A DNA stretch of 64,000 bases from Diadema setosum (Eukaryota; Echinodermata; Echinoidea; Diadematoida; Diadematidae). The DNA lies in contig CM067072.1 in NCBI GenBank assembly GCA_033980235.1, positions 29,300,059 through 29,364,058 on the forward strand, written 5' to 3'. Numbering within the stretch: the first letter of the stretch is position 1; each line of letters starts with the position of its first letter. The translations under genes and the position numbers were made by a program. This document shows positions 1-58,771 of this stretch, piece after piece. Under the pieces are notes generated by a model. That model searched no databases. It was not told the origin of the DNA and saw only the letters and a list, made by a program, of their open reading frames with translations.

Positions 1-139
1 TTTTTTTTTTTTTTTTTTTTACAGCAAATAGGAAAGTCACACATATAGCTTGTTAGTATAAATTATGATTATATTCAGTTTTTCAACGATTTGGTTTTGT
101 CGGAGAGTCCATTGTGTAGACATAATACTCAGCGCGCCT

Positions 140-391
140 TTACAACGTTTTCTGTTTTTTAGTCTCAATTAAAGAAAAGGCGAAGAATTCCAACTTGTTT
201 TGAAAGTCATCTGCTAGCTTGTACAGCGAATATTTGTCAATAGGTAGTGATATATATATATAAATAAATAGATATGAATAAATATATGTAAATAATAAAT
301 AAATAGATATGAATAAATATATGTAAATATAATATATATTATATATATACATATGTTTTATGTATGAATATAATTTTATGACTAGAAATGA

Positions 392-432
<41 letters not shown>

Positions 433-490
433 TATAATACATATACATATATATATATATATAATTATATAATACATATACATATATATA
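140..490. repeat. AT-rich compound microsatellite
   Basis: Runs of TA dinucleotide, broken by short TAAATA and GAATAAATA segments, fill about 250-490. Reading frames here give only Tyr/Ile repeats and are not genes. The window opens with a 20-base poly(T). I see no gene in 1-860. Confidence 0.85.
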
Positions 491-867
491 TGTTAAACAC
501 ATTGTGAGATTATGCAATTTACATTTCCCCCTTATAAACTATCTTCCACACCACTCACATGGCAGACCTCATCAAATCGGAATATACACCGGAAACCATT
601 CGTCTACTGAGTATATGCTTTGTATTAATTTTAAAATCAAAATTATACGCCCTATCGAGCTGACAATGTAATATTTGGTATCATTCAGCGAGGGAATCTG
701 TTGAGACTTGAACCATTATGAAACTGTTCAGCTCTAGTCATCTTATTCCGTAATGGAGCATGTTTATAGTTCAATTTTGTTTGTGAACTAGTCTACATAT
801 AATGCTTGTGCCAATTCTGTCAAATATGTATAATTCTGATGAATAATTCTACATTATTTCTGTGCAG

Positions 868-1098
868 GTGCATACTATATCTGTGTATGTTAAAATGAAG
901 AGAGATTGTATTCTTTTTAAAACCTTTCACACAGCTCTCTTGACAAAGGCCAAGCTGCCCGAAAGATTGATAGAAAATGAAATATATAAACATCCCTATG
1001 ATATACCTATGAATAATATCTTCCGCGTAGCCCTACACGATCATGATGCTACTGCCACCCAAGGATACTCGGTACAAGCGACATTACTTTGCCCCTAA
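868..1098 (+). CDS. Possible 3'-terminal exon of an unidentified gene
   Basis: An open frame follows a plausible acceptor (TTTCTGTGCAG ending at 867) and ends with TAA at 1096-1098. An AATAAA signal lies about 140 bases further on (near 1241). Codon use is not simple-repeat-like. I recognise no domain and the upstream exons would lie outside the window, so this could equally be a chance frame in repeat-derived sequence. Confidence 0.22.
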   Translation: MHTISVYVKMKRDCILFKTFHTALLTKAKLPERLIENEIYKHPYDIPMNNIFRVALHDHDATATQGYSVQATLLCP

Positions 1099-1339
1099 AG
1101 AGACCGATTCGGTTTTAAGCCACTGTAACTTTATGCCGGTATTAACTGGTGGTGGGGCTTCCAAAATAAGACAAAAATATATAGATGATTAAATTTGTAA
1201 TGCAATGAGTAAGGTGATGTGTACTGATATGTCAGTGCATTAATAAACTATATTTTTGGCATGTTGAAGCCTCCCTCTCCCACCCCCGTTAACTTAAAAT
1301 AGATGTCAGTATAAAAAAAAAAATCCAAACCCAACAGGC

Positions 1340-1690
1340 ACATACATACATACATATATATATATACATACATACATACATACATACATAGGCCTACATA
1401 CGAAGAGTTTGTTCGCAAAAACCGATATGTCCATTTTTGAAGTATGGTCTCTGTCATAAAGTACAAAATAATACCTTTTAAATGATATATTGGTCACTAC
1501 ATATAAGGGCACATTTTTGAAGTTATGGTCAAAAAATTAGAAGCAAAAATTTTCTTATTATTCTCTTTATTTTTCTTGACCTTTAATCGCAAATATCTCC
1601 ATTTGGCAAATATGGACTTATCGGTTTTTGCAAACAAACTCTTCATACATACATGTATACATATATACATACATACATACATATATACAT
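1340..1690. repeat. Fold-back element flanked by TACA microsatellites
   Basis: GAAGAGTTTGTTCGCAAAAA at about 1399 is inverted near 1645 as TTTTTGCAAACAAACTCTTC, with CCGATA-x-GTCCAT extending both arms. The spacer is about 180 bases. Each outer end runs into an ACAT-type tetranucleotide array. It fits a small MITE that inserted into, or seeded, the microsatellite. No coding potential. Confidence 0.6.
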
Positions 1691-1699
1691 GTATCACAG

Positions 1700-2844
1700 C
1701 GGAGGAATGTCATTCGACATGTTTTATTGAAAGGTACTCGCATTCTTCATTAGTGTCATTGTAAATTGTCATTCCATATACCGTGTTCAAGAACACAAGA
1801 CCACGCGAATCTTTCCCTTTATCCTATATACCATGTTTTATATTGAATCATTACAATATTATGCTACGACATTCATGAAAGCGTTAAATGTCCATCTCCA
1901 GGTTGGGTTTAATAAATACAGAAATATCTGTGAAAGAGGTGGAAGTCTATCAGATTTGGGGAAGATTTTGTAGGTTAGACAATCTTAACAGCTACATAAT
2001 GTTCTCACAAATTCACATGGCATGTACAAATTCTCTGAGCTATACCTCGACACAACTCTCATTTCTCCCAATTTCAATAGATAAAGATTGAAAGGTACCG
2101 TAATTCTACCCTGTGTTGTTATAAGAAATATTTGTTGTGGAATGCATTCTGGTAACTAACAGCGCGCTTCGTGGGATAGTGATAATAATATATTTACAGT
2201 TGTATACATTGGTATATAAGCATATCATCCATTCAACTTGGCTTGACCAGCACTGGTCAAATTTCTAAGACCAACAAGCAGATGTTCAGTCTGAAGAGGC
2301 AAACCCATGTGCTTCACGTGCTGGATATTATTTGAATTTGGCGGACATACAACACCTGCGAATCGCCGGCAGTACGCGAAAAAAAAAAAAAAAAAAGAGG
2401 CCGAATTACTGTGCTATCCGTTGTTGGATCTACTCATCTGAACAAACCCGGATGTGGGTGGCCAACAGATCTGTCGCACGTGCAATTTATATTTCACGTT
2501 GTTTGGGGTTACAAAGCATATCAAAACATGCATTAAGAACTTTAATGCACCGAGAGTTTTTAGGAAGGCCATAATGACATTGTTTACCCGATCAGTTGTC
2601 ATCGAAGTTTTTCCTTGTGATGTTTTTTTTTACCCCCTGTCCCCATACACCTGCGAGTTCAAACAACATACACACAGATGCGGCTAACAAAATCTAATCT
2701 AACAAATAGATGTTAGATAGTTCGCTTCAATCAATAATTAGAACAAAATTTTTATTATGACAATAATATGAATGACATTCATACTGCAAATTATAATGAC
2801 GACAACTATACAATGATAACTTTAAAAAATCATAAACAATAATC
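1700..2844. other. Intergenic stretch without recognised features
   Basis: Only short unrelated frames and an A18 run near 2380 are visible. I see no splice-bounded exon, RNA gene or clear repeat. Confidence 0.5.
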
Positions 2845-3230
2845 TTAAAGGGATGGTATAGTATTGGTGGAGATGAGGATTGGGCTTTTAACTTTTTGCG
2901 AGATACGAAGAAACCACTGATGAAATAGTACAGAGCATACCATCCTAAGAGGAATTCAAAATCCATTTGATGAAAACTGGTTTTGAAATGGATGAGATAT
3001 CCAAAAACAAAGTGAAACAAAGTGATCACCAAAAGGTGGGTTCCATCTTTTATAAGAATCGCTCTGTTTTAGGTATCTCAGCCACTTCAAAGCAAATTTT
3101 CATCAAATAAACGCAGAATTTCTCTTGGAATTACATGCTCTTTCACATTTAATGAGAGGCTTCTCATCTCACCCAGAAATGCTAGAAACCTGAAATTAGT
3201 TCTAAACCAAAACTATACGATCCCTCTAAA
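2845..3230. mobile_element. MITE family A, copy 1
   Basis: About 390 bp, beginning TTAAAGGGATGGTATAG and ending in the inverted form (CTATACGATCCCTCTAA). Inside, GATATCCAAAAACAAAGTGA on one arm is matched by inverted GTATCTCAGCC-type sequence on the other. Copies 2 and 3 lie at about 12,795-13,313 and 32,909-33,299. It has no reading frame of its own. The family resembles fold-back elements common in sea urchin introns (recall). Confidence 0.75.
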
Positions 3231-4917
3231 TTAATAATGAAAAATGTTGGTTCTGTGCCTTGACACAGTATAGAATGAGATTTTTTTTTAAATTAAAATT
3301 TTTTTTACAGCAGAAATAAAATCATTAGGGTTCGAGCCATATTATGTTCATGCAATTCCACGGTCAGCTCTATAAAGACCCATTTCGAATACAGGCTTGC
3401 GAAAGACTTACTCGTTCTTTCTGCTTTCTATACGCAGGTATATTATTAATTTTGACTTTATAAAAATGATGAGAACCGCTTTTGTAATTGAGCCGAAGTT
3501 GTATTATCCAGGTGTTCGTGGAGCCAAGATTCCACTGCATTTTATGGGTATGGAACCGAGAGTGACCTCTGTTATCCTAGACACTTGCCTTGTGTGTAAT
3601 TCGACCCAAAAAGTGAGGACGCGTCGATGGACTGAATTACGATTTGATATTTTGTTTCACACTATTTGTCTACTATGAAACGATTGCAATATGATCCAAG
3701 CCGGGGTGAACAGAACCTTACGAAAAGAAATAAGAGAGAAGCTATGTTACCAGTTACCGGTATTTTCGGTTTCTGAATTGGAAATGCGATGTTGGCTTGT
3801 GGTGTAACCTGGTTTTGTGTATCTATTTCTTTTTCTTTTTCCCTCTTTTTCTCCAGGTAAACGTATTCAAGGAAACTAGAAAGCTTGTAAAATTCGACAT
3901 AAAATTTTCAATTTCGTTCAATCAGTACTATGGTACATAGACACTACATAGAACATAAAGGTAGCAATATTGCATTAATCATAAATAGCCGAACGAGAAA
4001 GCAATACAGGAGATGGCCATCTTAAATCTGGGACCTACGCTTGACAAACTTGCTTTTAAGTAGGTTCCTTCATATTTCTTTAGCATTCATTCTCAGATTA
4101 CAACTTTCATAGTTCTACCACTGTATTTTAAATGTTTGCAGTAATCTATGTTTGTCTCCTATATATAGCTAGATTATTTTGTAATATCATGCCTCCTAGC
4201 TGGATATCATGTATTATTCAATTTTGTTATTTTTGATGTATATTTTCATTGAGAAATCTGAAAATAAAATTGAAATTTTGAAAATCTGATGGGGCCCTAC
4301 GTAATACATAAAAATTTGTGTGCACTAAGTGTTGGATTGTGTGGTTTAGATGGATGCCTGTCCATATTTTAATCTAGTGGCAATACATGTGCGATAGTGC
4401 AAAATGTTCAGGAGCGGGTTTCTTCACTCTGTCACCCCTCTGAATAATATCTTTCTTTCATTCTACATGTGCTAAGCTGGCATATCTTTGATATAAAATT
4501 TAGCGCAGGTGTAACAGTGATAATATTATGATAATGATCATAGTAATAATAGTAATAATAATACCAATGATAGTAATAACAATAATTCTGATAATAATGA
4601 TAATGTCTTCTTTATCCAGGGTAGCCTCTTCAGTGTTGTCCCTGCTCTATCAGAAAACCCTGCCATTATTATTACTCTAGGTACACGTACCCATTTATAC
4701 ACCTGGAACTTAAACCTGTTCATTTACCTGAGTGCATGGGTAAATATCAGTCAGGTATAAGCAAAATTTGCTCCAAATCCAGGATGTCCGAATAAATGTT
4801 CCAAACACAGTGAAGAAGAACTTAGAATTAATTGTTTATAGCAAGGAAGTGATTTAGCGCGCGCTTGTAACTGTTCGAGTGCCCACTATAATAAAGTATG
4901 CGCCCACATACATTAGT
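3231..4917. other. Intergenic stretch, mostly featureless
   Basis: Contains a degenerate ATA/ATG trinucleotide run at about 4520-4610. No supported gene or RNA. Confidence 0.5.
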
Positions 4918-5107
4918 AATATACAAATGATGCACAGGATAGAGTGCGTTAGTGTAGGCGTAGCGCACTCGAGGGTATTTACAATTGTGAAACATGCACG
5001 AGGCGAAGCCGAGTGCATGTTGCACTACATTGTAAATACCCGAGAGTGAGCTGCGTCTCCACTAACGCCACGAAATAATCCTGTGCATCATTTGTTTTAT
5101 AAAATGG
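4918..5107. mobile_element. Fold-back MITE, first of a related pair
   Basis: AAATGATGCACAGGAT on the left pairs with ATCCTGTGCATCATTT on the right. The arms continue through CACTCGAGGGTATTTACAA and its inverse, giving a long stem with a small loop. The right end runs into TTGTTTTATAAAATGG, which recurs at the second copy. Confidence 0.7.
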
Positions 5108-5466
5108 GTCGAAAACTAACAGCATTTTCACGTACCTTTGTGGGTCAATAGTCCAGTCAGCTACATGTAGCACTCGCTCGAGAGAGTCGAGTCAAGCACG
5201 TCGCACTCGGAAATCCTGCACATGTAAGTACTGTACGTATCGAGTACTGTATACGTACGCCACATAATATGCTATGCACAAAAGAAAGGCCGGCCGGCAT
5301 ACGCAGCCCGAACTAGAGGGTATTGACAGCGCGTATAGTAGCGCGCGACGCACTTGTAACAACTGATTGAGTGCGCACTGGTACTGCAGTGCAATGGTAC
5401 TAAAGTAATCAAAGCCCACGTGACTCATTTCAGCGCTTCCTATTGGCTACGTTCTTGAACCCATTT

Positions 5467-5652
5467 TATAAAATACGAATAATGTACATGTGAGAGTGCA
5501 TTAGTAGATAGCAGCGCACTCAAGGGTATTCATAGTAGTGTAACATGCACTTCGCCACGCCTCGTACATTTTGCACAAAATTGTGAATACCAGAGTGACC
5601 TGCATCTCCACGTCACGAACTGAAACCTGTGCATTATTTGTTTTATAAAATG
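5467..5652. mobile_element. Fold-back MITE, second of a related pair
   Basis: Same plan as the element at 4918-5107 but more degenerate: GCAGCGCACTCAAGGGTATT opposite AATACCAGAGTGACCTGC, ending TTGTTTTATAAAATGG. The shared ends suggest a tandem pair, or two elements inserted in the same type of site. Confidence 0.6.
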
Positions 5653-5804
5653 GTCTTATGAACTATTTTTGTCAATTTAGGCATATCTTCATGAGTAAAT
5701 ATCAGTCAGATCCAACATGTAGAACTTTCTCAGATGTCAAGATGTCTGAAGAAATGTTCTAACCACACAGAATATAAATCAAAAACTTATTTTCAGTAAA
5801 TAAC

Positions 5805-5982
5805 TGGGGGTGTTTCATCAATTTAGTCAGCGCTGACAAGTTGTCAGTCTCTGACAATTTCAGCAAAATCCTTGGTTTTGATTGTCTGAGAGGCTCTGGT
5901 CACTGACTGTTACTATGCTTATTGTCAGAGACTGACAACTTGTCAGCGCTGACTAACTTGATGAAACACCCCCCCCCCCCCC
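5805..5982. mobile_element. Short MITE with long near-perfect inverted repeats
   Basis: Begins GGGGGTGTTTCATCAATTTA and ends with the inverse followed by a C14 run. Arms of about 50 bases include GTCAGCGCTGACAAGTTGTC, which is itself partly palindromic. The arms are nearly identical, suggesting recent insertion or strong pairing constraint. Confidence 0.75.
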
Positions 5983-6218
5983 GATTGAGCGCGCCTGCAA
6001 CTGATTGGGTGCGCACTGCAAGTATACAATTGTGACGTCACTGATCGCAATTACGGCAAGCCACAGTCACGCGCGTTAACCTTGATAAGGAGACGAAATA
6101 CGTATGTCTGTAATCGGTATGAAATTTCTATTATAGTTGTGGAGTGGCCAACACTCTTACCCAGGATACAGTAATCCTTTGTCTTGAAGACGATATACAC
6201 CCCCCCCCCCCCATGCAT

Positions 6219-6313
6219 GGTTAACCTGTTGAGGACGGTTTGATTTTGCTACAACACGCATTTCACATAGACACATGCCAGAGTATACTCGGGACTCGTC
6301 CTCAACGGGTTAA
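6219..6313. mobile_element. Approximately 95-bp fold-back element bounded by TTAA-like ends
   Basis: TTAACCTGTTGAGGACG at the left end is matched by CGTCCTCAACGGGTTAA at the right. No coding capacity. Confidence 0.6.
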
Positions 6314-7003
6314 CATAATGATACACCCTGTTTTTCAAGTAAACATTGCAGGTTATATTTACAGTACTGAGCACACAGCTTCTGGCATTCTTTATCGCAA
6401 CATAAAGTTCAGAGTGTAAAGGTAAAGTTTGAAGAGGCCCAGTCTCTAGAGCTACAATTTTGCCCTAAGGAGCACCACCAATGAAACAGAATAATTATAC
6501 AGCTATGATATCATGAGATACAAGTTTTTGCATAATCAAAAGGACCTCCTCAACAAAAATACGTGGACATTGTCAACATTGTGTGAACATCTTACATACA
6601 CATTTTACTTACTAATATGTGCATTACTTGTTCTCAATCAGGGGGAAAGAAAAATAAAGAGAGCTAGTTATACATTTTATATAATATATACATTGTATAT
6701 TTTTAACGAATCATAATAAACATGTAGTTATCCCTGGCTGGCTGTGTATGATTTCAATGACACGCATTTCAAATTCCACGTATTTCTTTATACATTTTGT
6801 TGAGAAAAAAGTGAAAATAAAGTTTAAATCATTGAAGTCAGGAAGAATGCAGATAAGCTACTGTCATTAATACATTAACATAGGCATGTATAACTGCTGA
6901 ATCACTCTTTGATCTGTAATAACACATACCACGAGTAGAATTATCGTAATCAAATACAGACGTCTCCACATGCCTCGCTCATTCATCTTGGAATTGATAA
7001 TAG
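6314..7003 (-). other. 3' flank of the receptor phosphatase gene
   Basis: The 3' untranslated region should lie here on the minus strand. I see no canonical AATAAA on that strand, only weak variants such as TATAAA near 6790, so the polyadenylation site is undecided. Confidence 0.4.
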
Positions 7004-53095
<46,092 letters not shown>

Positions 53096-53671
53096 CTTGA
53101 GGTCAAGCAAAATGCAGCTAAGCCTCCGTGTCTTAATATTATGATACAGTGCGTGTGAATCCGTCCCTTCAGACACTGCGCTCGCTCCAATTTCCTGCTT
53201 GAGAAGCTTCGTCTATCTTTCCTGATACCTCCTGTCAAAGTAATCTTGGGGATTGGAAATTGGAAATTGGAAAATGGAACCCCTGATTTATATCTTCTGT
53301 ACAAGTTGATGATATAATCGTGACGCAATCACAAACGGGCATCCTCCAACTGTTGGTTCCTTGAGGCAGCTGGTATCTACACAGATAAAAGCTGAAGTGA
53401 TTTTCGATGTACTTGACTCCGCTGTTTAGTTCATTTCTCGCTAATTTTTGAACCCTTACTTCCTCAAACGCTGCACGATGTCTCCCTGCCAATCCCTGCC
53501 TTTTGTCTGAAAACACACGAGTGTGGCAGGTATTATATTTATCTTTTGGGGATCAAGCAAATCGTTCCGATTGGTTGACTTCTGTGAGAAGAGGTATTGT
53601 GAATTCATGAACATAAGGCCCACGTTCAAGCTAAAATCCACAGTACATTCTCTTCATCTCCCCTCTCGCCC

Positions 53672-53685
53672 CCCCCCCCCCGTCT
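53672..53685. repeat. Poly(C) tract
   Basis: A short C-run within the flank. The (CA)n microsatellite follows at about 53,694-53,770. Confidence 0.9.
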
Positions 53686-53693
53686 CATTCTAT

Positions 53694-53717
53694 CACACAC
53701 ACAATCACGTACACACA

Positions 53718-53770
<53 letters not shown>

Positions 53771-53800
53771 ACTCCACCACCACCACACTCATACACGAAA
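53694..53800. repeat. (CA)n microsatellite upstream of the receptor gene
   Basis: ACACAC array of about 70 bases about 600 bases upstream of the start codon. Confidence 0.95.
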
Positions 53801-54029
53801 ACACACATTCTTTCGCTTTGAAATTTACGGTTTTATACAAATAGGATCTACATTCATTATTTTGTTCAAATACGCTCTTTCCACAACGTAGTTCAGACCT
53901 CTTTTAAATGGCAGTCCATAAACGATGTAGTCATTTTTTCTGCTTTCCCGAAGCATTCTTCAGTGTAGCAGACTGTAATACAGAGTATACAACGCGCACA
54001 TGCCTTATGAATGTACGTATTGCGTGCAA

Positions 54030-54031
<2 letters not shown>

Positions 54032-54113
<82 letters not shown>

Positions 54114-54132
54114 ATCTATATCTATATGTATG

Positions 54133-54186
<54 letters not shown>

Positions 54187-54201
54187 ATCTATATCTATAT
54201 G

Positions 54202-54285
<84 letters not shown>

Positions 54286-54297
54286 TGCATTATATTA
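54032..54297. repeat. Compound (CA)(TA)(GA) microsatellite, internally duplicated
   Basis: The block (TA)n(GA)n followed by TTATATCTATATCTATATGT and ATGTA occurs twice (about 54,055-54,130 and 54,135-54,205), then a long TA array with ATATGCAT breaks. Confidence 0.95.
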
Positions 54298-54325
54298 TAA
54301 AGGTTCCGTTTATTTAACGTATTGT

Positions 54326-55048
54326 TACTAGTATAAAGATAAAGACTTGTCAGGATAGCGAAACTCCATGTTGTATAATCTGAACGGTTTGAAATGCTTT
54401 AAATGGAGGTCTTTAACCACGAGTTGAAGTGGAGATACATACTACACCTTCCCCATTTCGTGTATTCCCGACATCTAAAGTCAACATTTTGTTATATGGG
54501 GAAGTTTTACCACTCACTAAAGAACATGTTTTGAAGAGTCATGTATAGGTTTTGCTATGTTTTTTTGGATTCCGCTGAAAATATCACGGCTCTATAGTGT
54601 TGTTTCGTTCGTCATTAGCGACCATGAAAACGAGCTCCAAAGGGAGAAGGTAAGTTTTGTTGATATTTCCTTTTTGTCGGCCCTTGGATGTATCGTTACT
54701 AGTATAAAGATAAAGACTGTCAGGATAGCAAAACTCCATGTTGTATAATCTGAACGGTTTAAAATGCTTTTAATGGAGGTCTTTAGCCACGAGTTGAAGT
54801 GGAGATACACACTATACCTTTCAAGATAATATTTCCATATCCTAACATTGACGCGTATACATTTCGCGCATTCCCGACATCTAAAGTAAACATTTTGCAA
54901 TGTGGGGAAGTTCTATCACTCACCAAAGAACAAGACTAGTCTTGAAGGTTAAACAATGTCTGTATTCATTGCGCTGAAAAAATCACAGCTCTATTGTGTT
55001 GTTTCGTTCGTCATTAGCGACCATGAAAACGTGCTCCAAAGGGAGAAG
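54326..55048. repeat. Two-copy tandem duplication, period about 370 bp
   Basis: GTTACTAGTATAAAGATAAA, CCATGTTGTATAATCTGAAC, CCACGAGTTGAAGTGGAGAT, TTCCCGACATCTAAAGT, and GTTTCGTTCGTCATTAGCGA then CCATGAAAACG recur in order from about 54,326 and 54,694. Both copies end in AAGGGAGAAGGTAAG. No coding frame is shared. Confidence 0.85.
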
Positions 55049-56949
55049 GTAAGTGGGGGGGGGGGGGGATTTGCCTTTATTGGGTAAACGTTACCACCCT
55101 GAAAAAAAAAAAATATCACTTTACTATGCTTGTCCATAGGTGTCAAGCACTTAATTACCATGATATGTAATGTATTTTGCCTTTTGTATGCACGCATATC
55201 ATGTTGTTGTTGTTTCCAAAAAGAGAAGAAAAAAAGAGAGAAAAAAAAAAGAGACCTTGTTAAGCAAATAATTTGCCCCAAACAATACCGACATAAAATC
55301 AGACAATGACAAATCTTAAAACCATTATTATTAGATATACAACATAATGTCTCAACGAGGGAGCTTATATTGGAAGTATCCACGAGGGAGCCCACAATGA
55401 ATATTTCCACAAAGGACCATGCGTATAATGTTATGCAGAATAACATTTTACTGTGCATTCTGTACAAGAAATTGAAAATAGCATGAATGTGTTTTTTTAC
55501 AATGTCATTCAGAGAAATACCATTGAATCAGAGGAGGAGAAAGATGGCGTGCAAAGTGGCACACCTCACACTTGACAATACATGTTAGTCGCAATTGCTT
55601 TACTTGTACTTGAAACAACAGTACATAACAAGGGAAAAACCAAAGAGCAGAAAATGTAGAATGACCATCAAGTTACGAACACATCAATAGAAGTGAGCTT
55701 CACTGAATCAGTCCATCATTAATAAAAGCGCACGAAAATGTCGCTTCTACATGACTCTGCTATATCCAATTGTATATAATTTAGTTTAATAGCACCACAC
55801 TTCACGTGTCATTATACTCGATAGCGGTACAGACAGTTATTTCCCTTACACAGCAGCTGTAGACACCAAAGCCTTCACCACCACCTCCATGACACTTGTT
55901 TCGTTAGGGATCTTTAAGAGAGCTAAGAGATGTGTCTATCATGTTTTAATAGAGCGTCTATTTTTTCTTTCGTTATTTCGACACCAAACATTACCATGAG
56001 CTATTTCTGTAAACACTTATTTTTCCAAACATGTCCTTACAGTAACGATGCATTTCTCTTCAATAATATACTGAGTCCTTTTCCATGTCTCCTATAACGA
56101 TTGTTCGTCGTATCCAATTCCAGACGCCTTTTTAATTGACCGTCAAAGTGTTATGTTATCGCACTCGGGATGCCAATTAACAGATTTTAGACTGTAAATT
56201 AGGATAGTGCACAGAAACCAGAAACACGAGGTTTGAGTGTGTGCCTCGTCATCACAGTACAAAGTGAATAATAAATGTACACAAAAATGGCCTATATTTC
56301 CATACAGTCTAGTGAGTGCGAAGCAGGCCCGAATCATACTCATAATAGTATTATGTTCAAACGGCATTACACTAACTCGCTGAAACTCGCCAGCTACGTC
56401 GGCTTGTGGGAAGTCCTTCTCACAACGCTCGATCTGAAGAAGCCTGCAGAGCCAGCAGGCGAAAGTCTTATCAAGTAAAGGTAAATTTCATTGATTGTGA
56501 TAAAACGAACGCTTATCCAGGCATTACACTAACAACTTGGTTTTGCTGTCAAAGTCACTATTTTGATCTATATTTTTGGTCACTCTTTTGACATTGCAAA
56601 TGCTCCATAAATTGCACGAAATCCCAGAAAATGTTGAAACCTCACTTCTTTCGAAATTTCGGAGACTGTCATGTTGTACTATATGCGTATGTATATATAT
56701 TAAGATATATCCACATGTACTTGTGTTTTCTTCATCTGTTACTCATTTTCACATGTATTTTGTTAAATCACGTTTTTACAATTATTACAAATATCTTTCT
56801 GCTTATACATTGTATATAATTTTTCTCTTTATTTGATGGAAATAAAAATAAATTTGAATTTTGAATCTTAAATCTTAAATCTTGTTCGAAACTTCGAAAT
56901 GAATAGGGTCCCTATGTAGCACACCTCGTGTTATATTGACCGTCTTATT
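55049..56949. other. Intergenic stretch without recognised genes
   Basis: I looked for catalytic PTP exons continuing the upstream paralogue here and found none (no HCxxGxxR, WPD or NASF blocks on the minus strand). A G13 run lies near 55,057. Confidence 0.5.
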
Positions 56950-58498
56950 TCAACTTTCAACTTTCAACTTTATTTTCACCTCCATCAAAATGAACAAAGA
57001 AATTTATGTACATTGCATATACACGGGATATTTGTGATACAGAACAAAACTTGAAAAGGTACATAAGAAAATTATGAAAATGAAAAGTAGGTGTGATTAC
57101 ATCTTTGTTAAATACATAAAGCGTATAATACAAGTCAACTAAGGATGAGGATGGAAGTGGAGGGTCCCACTAAGAAGCAAAGCTTGTACGATATGGGACC
57201 CTCAGAAAAATACACAAAACATCAATATAAAACACAATAAACGAACCAATGTCAACTGACATCAAAATGATTGGGAAGAGGAAAAAGAGAGAAAAGGAAA
57301 GGAAAAAGAAGAGGAAAAAAAGAGAGGAAAAAAAGGGAGAAAAAAGAGGGAACTACAGCATGTGCCATCGTGGACGCAAGCAATCTTGATTTCATAATGT
57401 AAAATAAGTGATAAAATACAAGCTGGATTGAATGTAATGCAAAACATTTTTTATACGTAGTTATGTTGGTAAAAATGCAGGAGAGAAAAAAAAACACATC
57501 GTTATATTTAGAACACAGAGAGGGACATAGTTTAATAGGAGGACTTATGTAAAAAAGAATGATGACTTGACTGAGATGATAAAGGGAAACTAACTCTGTT
57601 GGATGTTGTAAAATGTCAATAAAAATGGTTTTAATTTATTCTTAAAGGAATTCAGAGATTGAGCAGTAGTAATGTTACTGGGAAGTGAATTCCAGTACTT
57701 TGGCCCGTCGTAAATAAATGTGTTTTGAGCCAACAAAGTTCTCAGAAATGGCAAATGGAAATCATTTGATCGCCGTGTTGGATAATTATGAATGGATTGA
57801 TTTCTTTGAAACATTGTTTCAAATATATTTGGGAGATTATTTTTATTATAATTATACATAAATTGTCCTAGGTTAAACAAATACAAATCATTAATTTTCA
57901 ATATTTTATGCTCATAAAATAGTGGGTCAGTATGGGACAAAAATGCAGTATGACATATAACACGGAGTGATTTCTTTTGCAATAAAAGTAATTTATCTAA
58001 GAATGTTTTATATGTATTTCCCCACGCGAGAATACCGTAACTTAAATATGGCAATATTAAGGATGAGTATAATACGAGCAGGGACGACAAAGGAAAACAA
58101 AACTTAAGCTTATTAATTATACCAATATTACGTGAAATAATTTTACATATACTGTCAATATGAAATTTCCAGGACAGCTTATTGTCAACTGTTACTCCAA
58201 GAAATTTTATATGGGAGACATTTTCGAGTGGAGTACCATCTAAAACAATATTAACAGGTAATGCCTCAATAGAATTACTAAAGAGCATATATTTTGTTTT
58301 TTGAAGGTTAAGAGATAGCTTATTTGCTTTTATCCACTGGGCAACATTTTCTAATTCTAAATTTATTGTATTAACAAGGGTAAAAATATTATTGTGTGAA
58401 AAAAATAGATTTGAGTCGTCTGCAAAAAGAATAAAAGAAAGAACATCTGATGATCTGCAAAAATCATTTATGTAAACAGTAAACAACAGTGGACCTAC
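56950..58498 (-). mobile_element. 5'-truncated non-LTR retrotransposon, reverse transcriptase intact downstream
   Basis: An uninterrupted minus frame of 305 codons starts within GPLLFTVYINDF, carries FADDSNLFF (catalytic Asp pair), and ends with the C-terminal block RSNDFHLPFLRTLLAQNTF, IYDGPKYWNSLP. The 5' end is cut just before the GPLLF block, the usual result of incomplete target-primed reverse transcription. The 3' end is a short (AAGTTG)n-like tail at 56,950-56,971. It is younger than the 38.5-40.3 kb copy, as it has no frameshift. Confidence 0.9.
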
Positions 58499-58632
58499 GA
58501 CTGCCAAGTGCTAACATCATACTTGTAGCCTTATACGTTTCATGATATATAAATCTTCGGCAATGTTCGGCTACTCGGCATCCTTCGTGAGTGATTGCAT
58601 GTTGGCAAGATGTCGACATGGTAGACTATTAC

Positions 58633-58771
58633 ATGTTGCATTGTGCCAATTTGACGGACGGGTGTGCTAAGGTGTGGCTCATGATCCAGGTTGTACGGAG
58701 CGTCATCAGCGAGTTGCATGTAAACTGTCTCCGAGGAACCACGGCGGATTGTGATAGGACGCTTGGACGTC
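58633..58771 (-). pseudogene. Upstream paralogue, putative last exon-like block
   Basis: After acceptor CACTGTCCAG the frame reads GRPSVLSQSAVVPRRQFTCN, SLMTLRTTW, then reaches a stop or a weak GTAATA donor. PRRQF...SL-x-TLR-x-x-W matches the block at 60104-60279, so the two are related exons. No PTP motif appears. Confidence 0.35.

Noticed and set aside
53096..53176. Upstream in-frame ATG as start of the receptor gene
   Set aside because: It would put 27 polar residues before the signal peptide. The downstream Met gives a normal signal peptide.
53893..54300. Frames with YIYIYI and ERERER runs
   Set aside because: Translations of the compound CA/TA/GA microsatellite.
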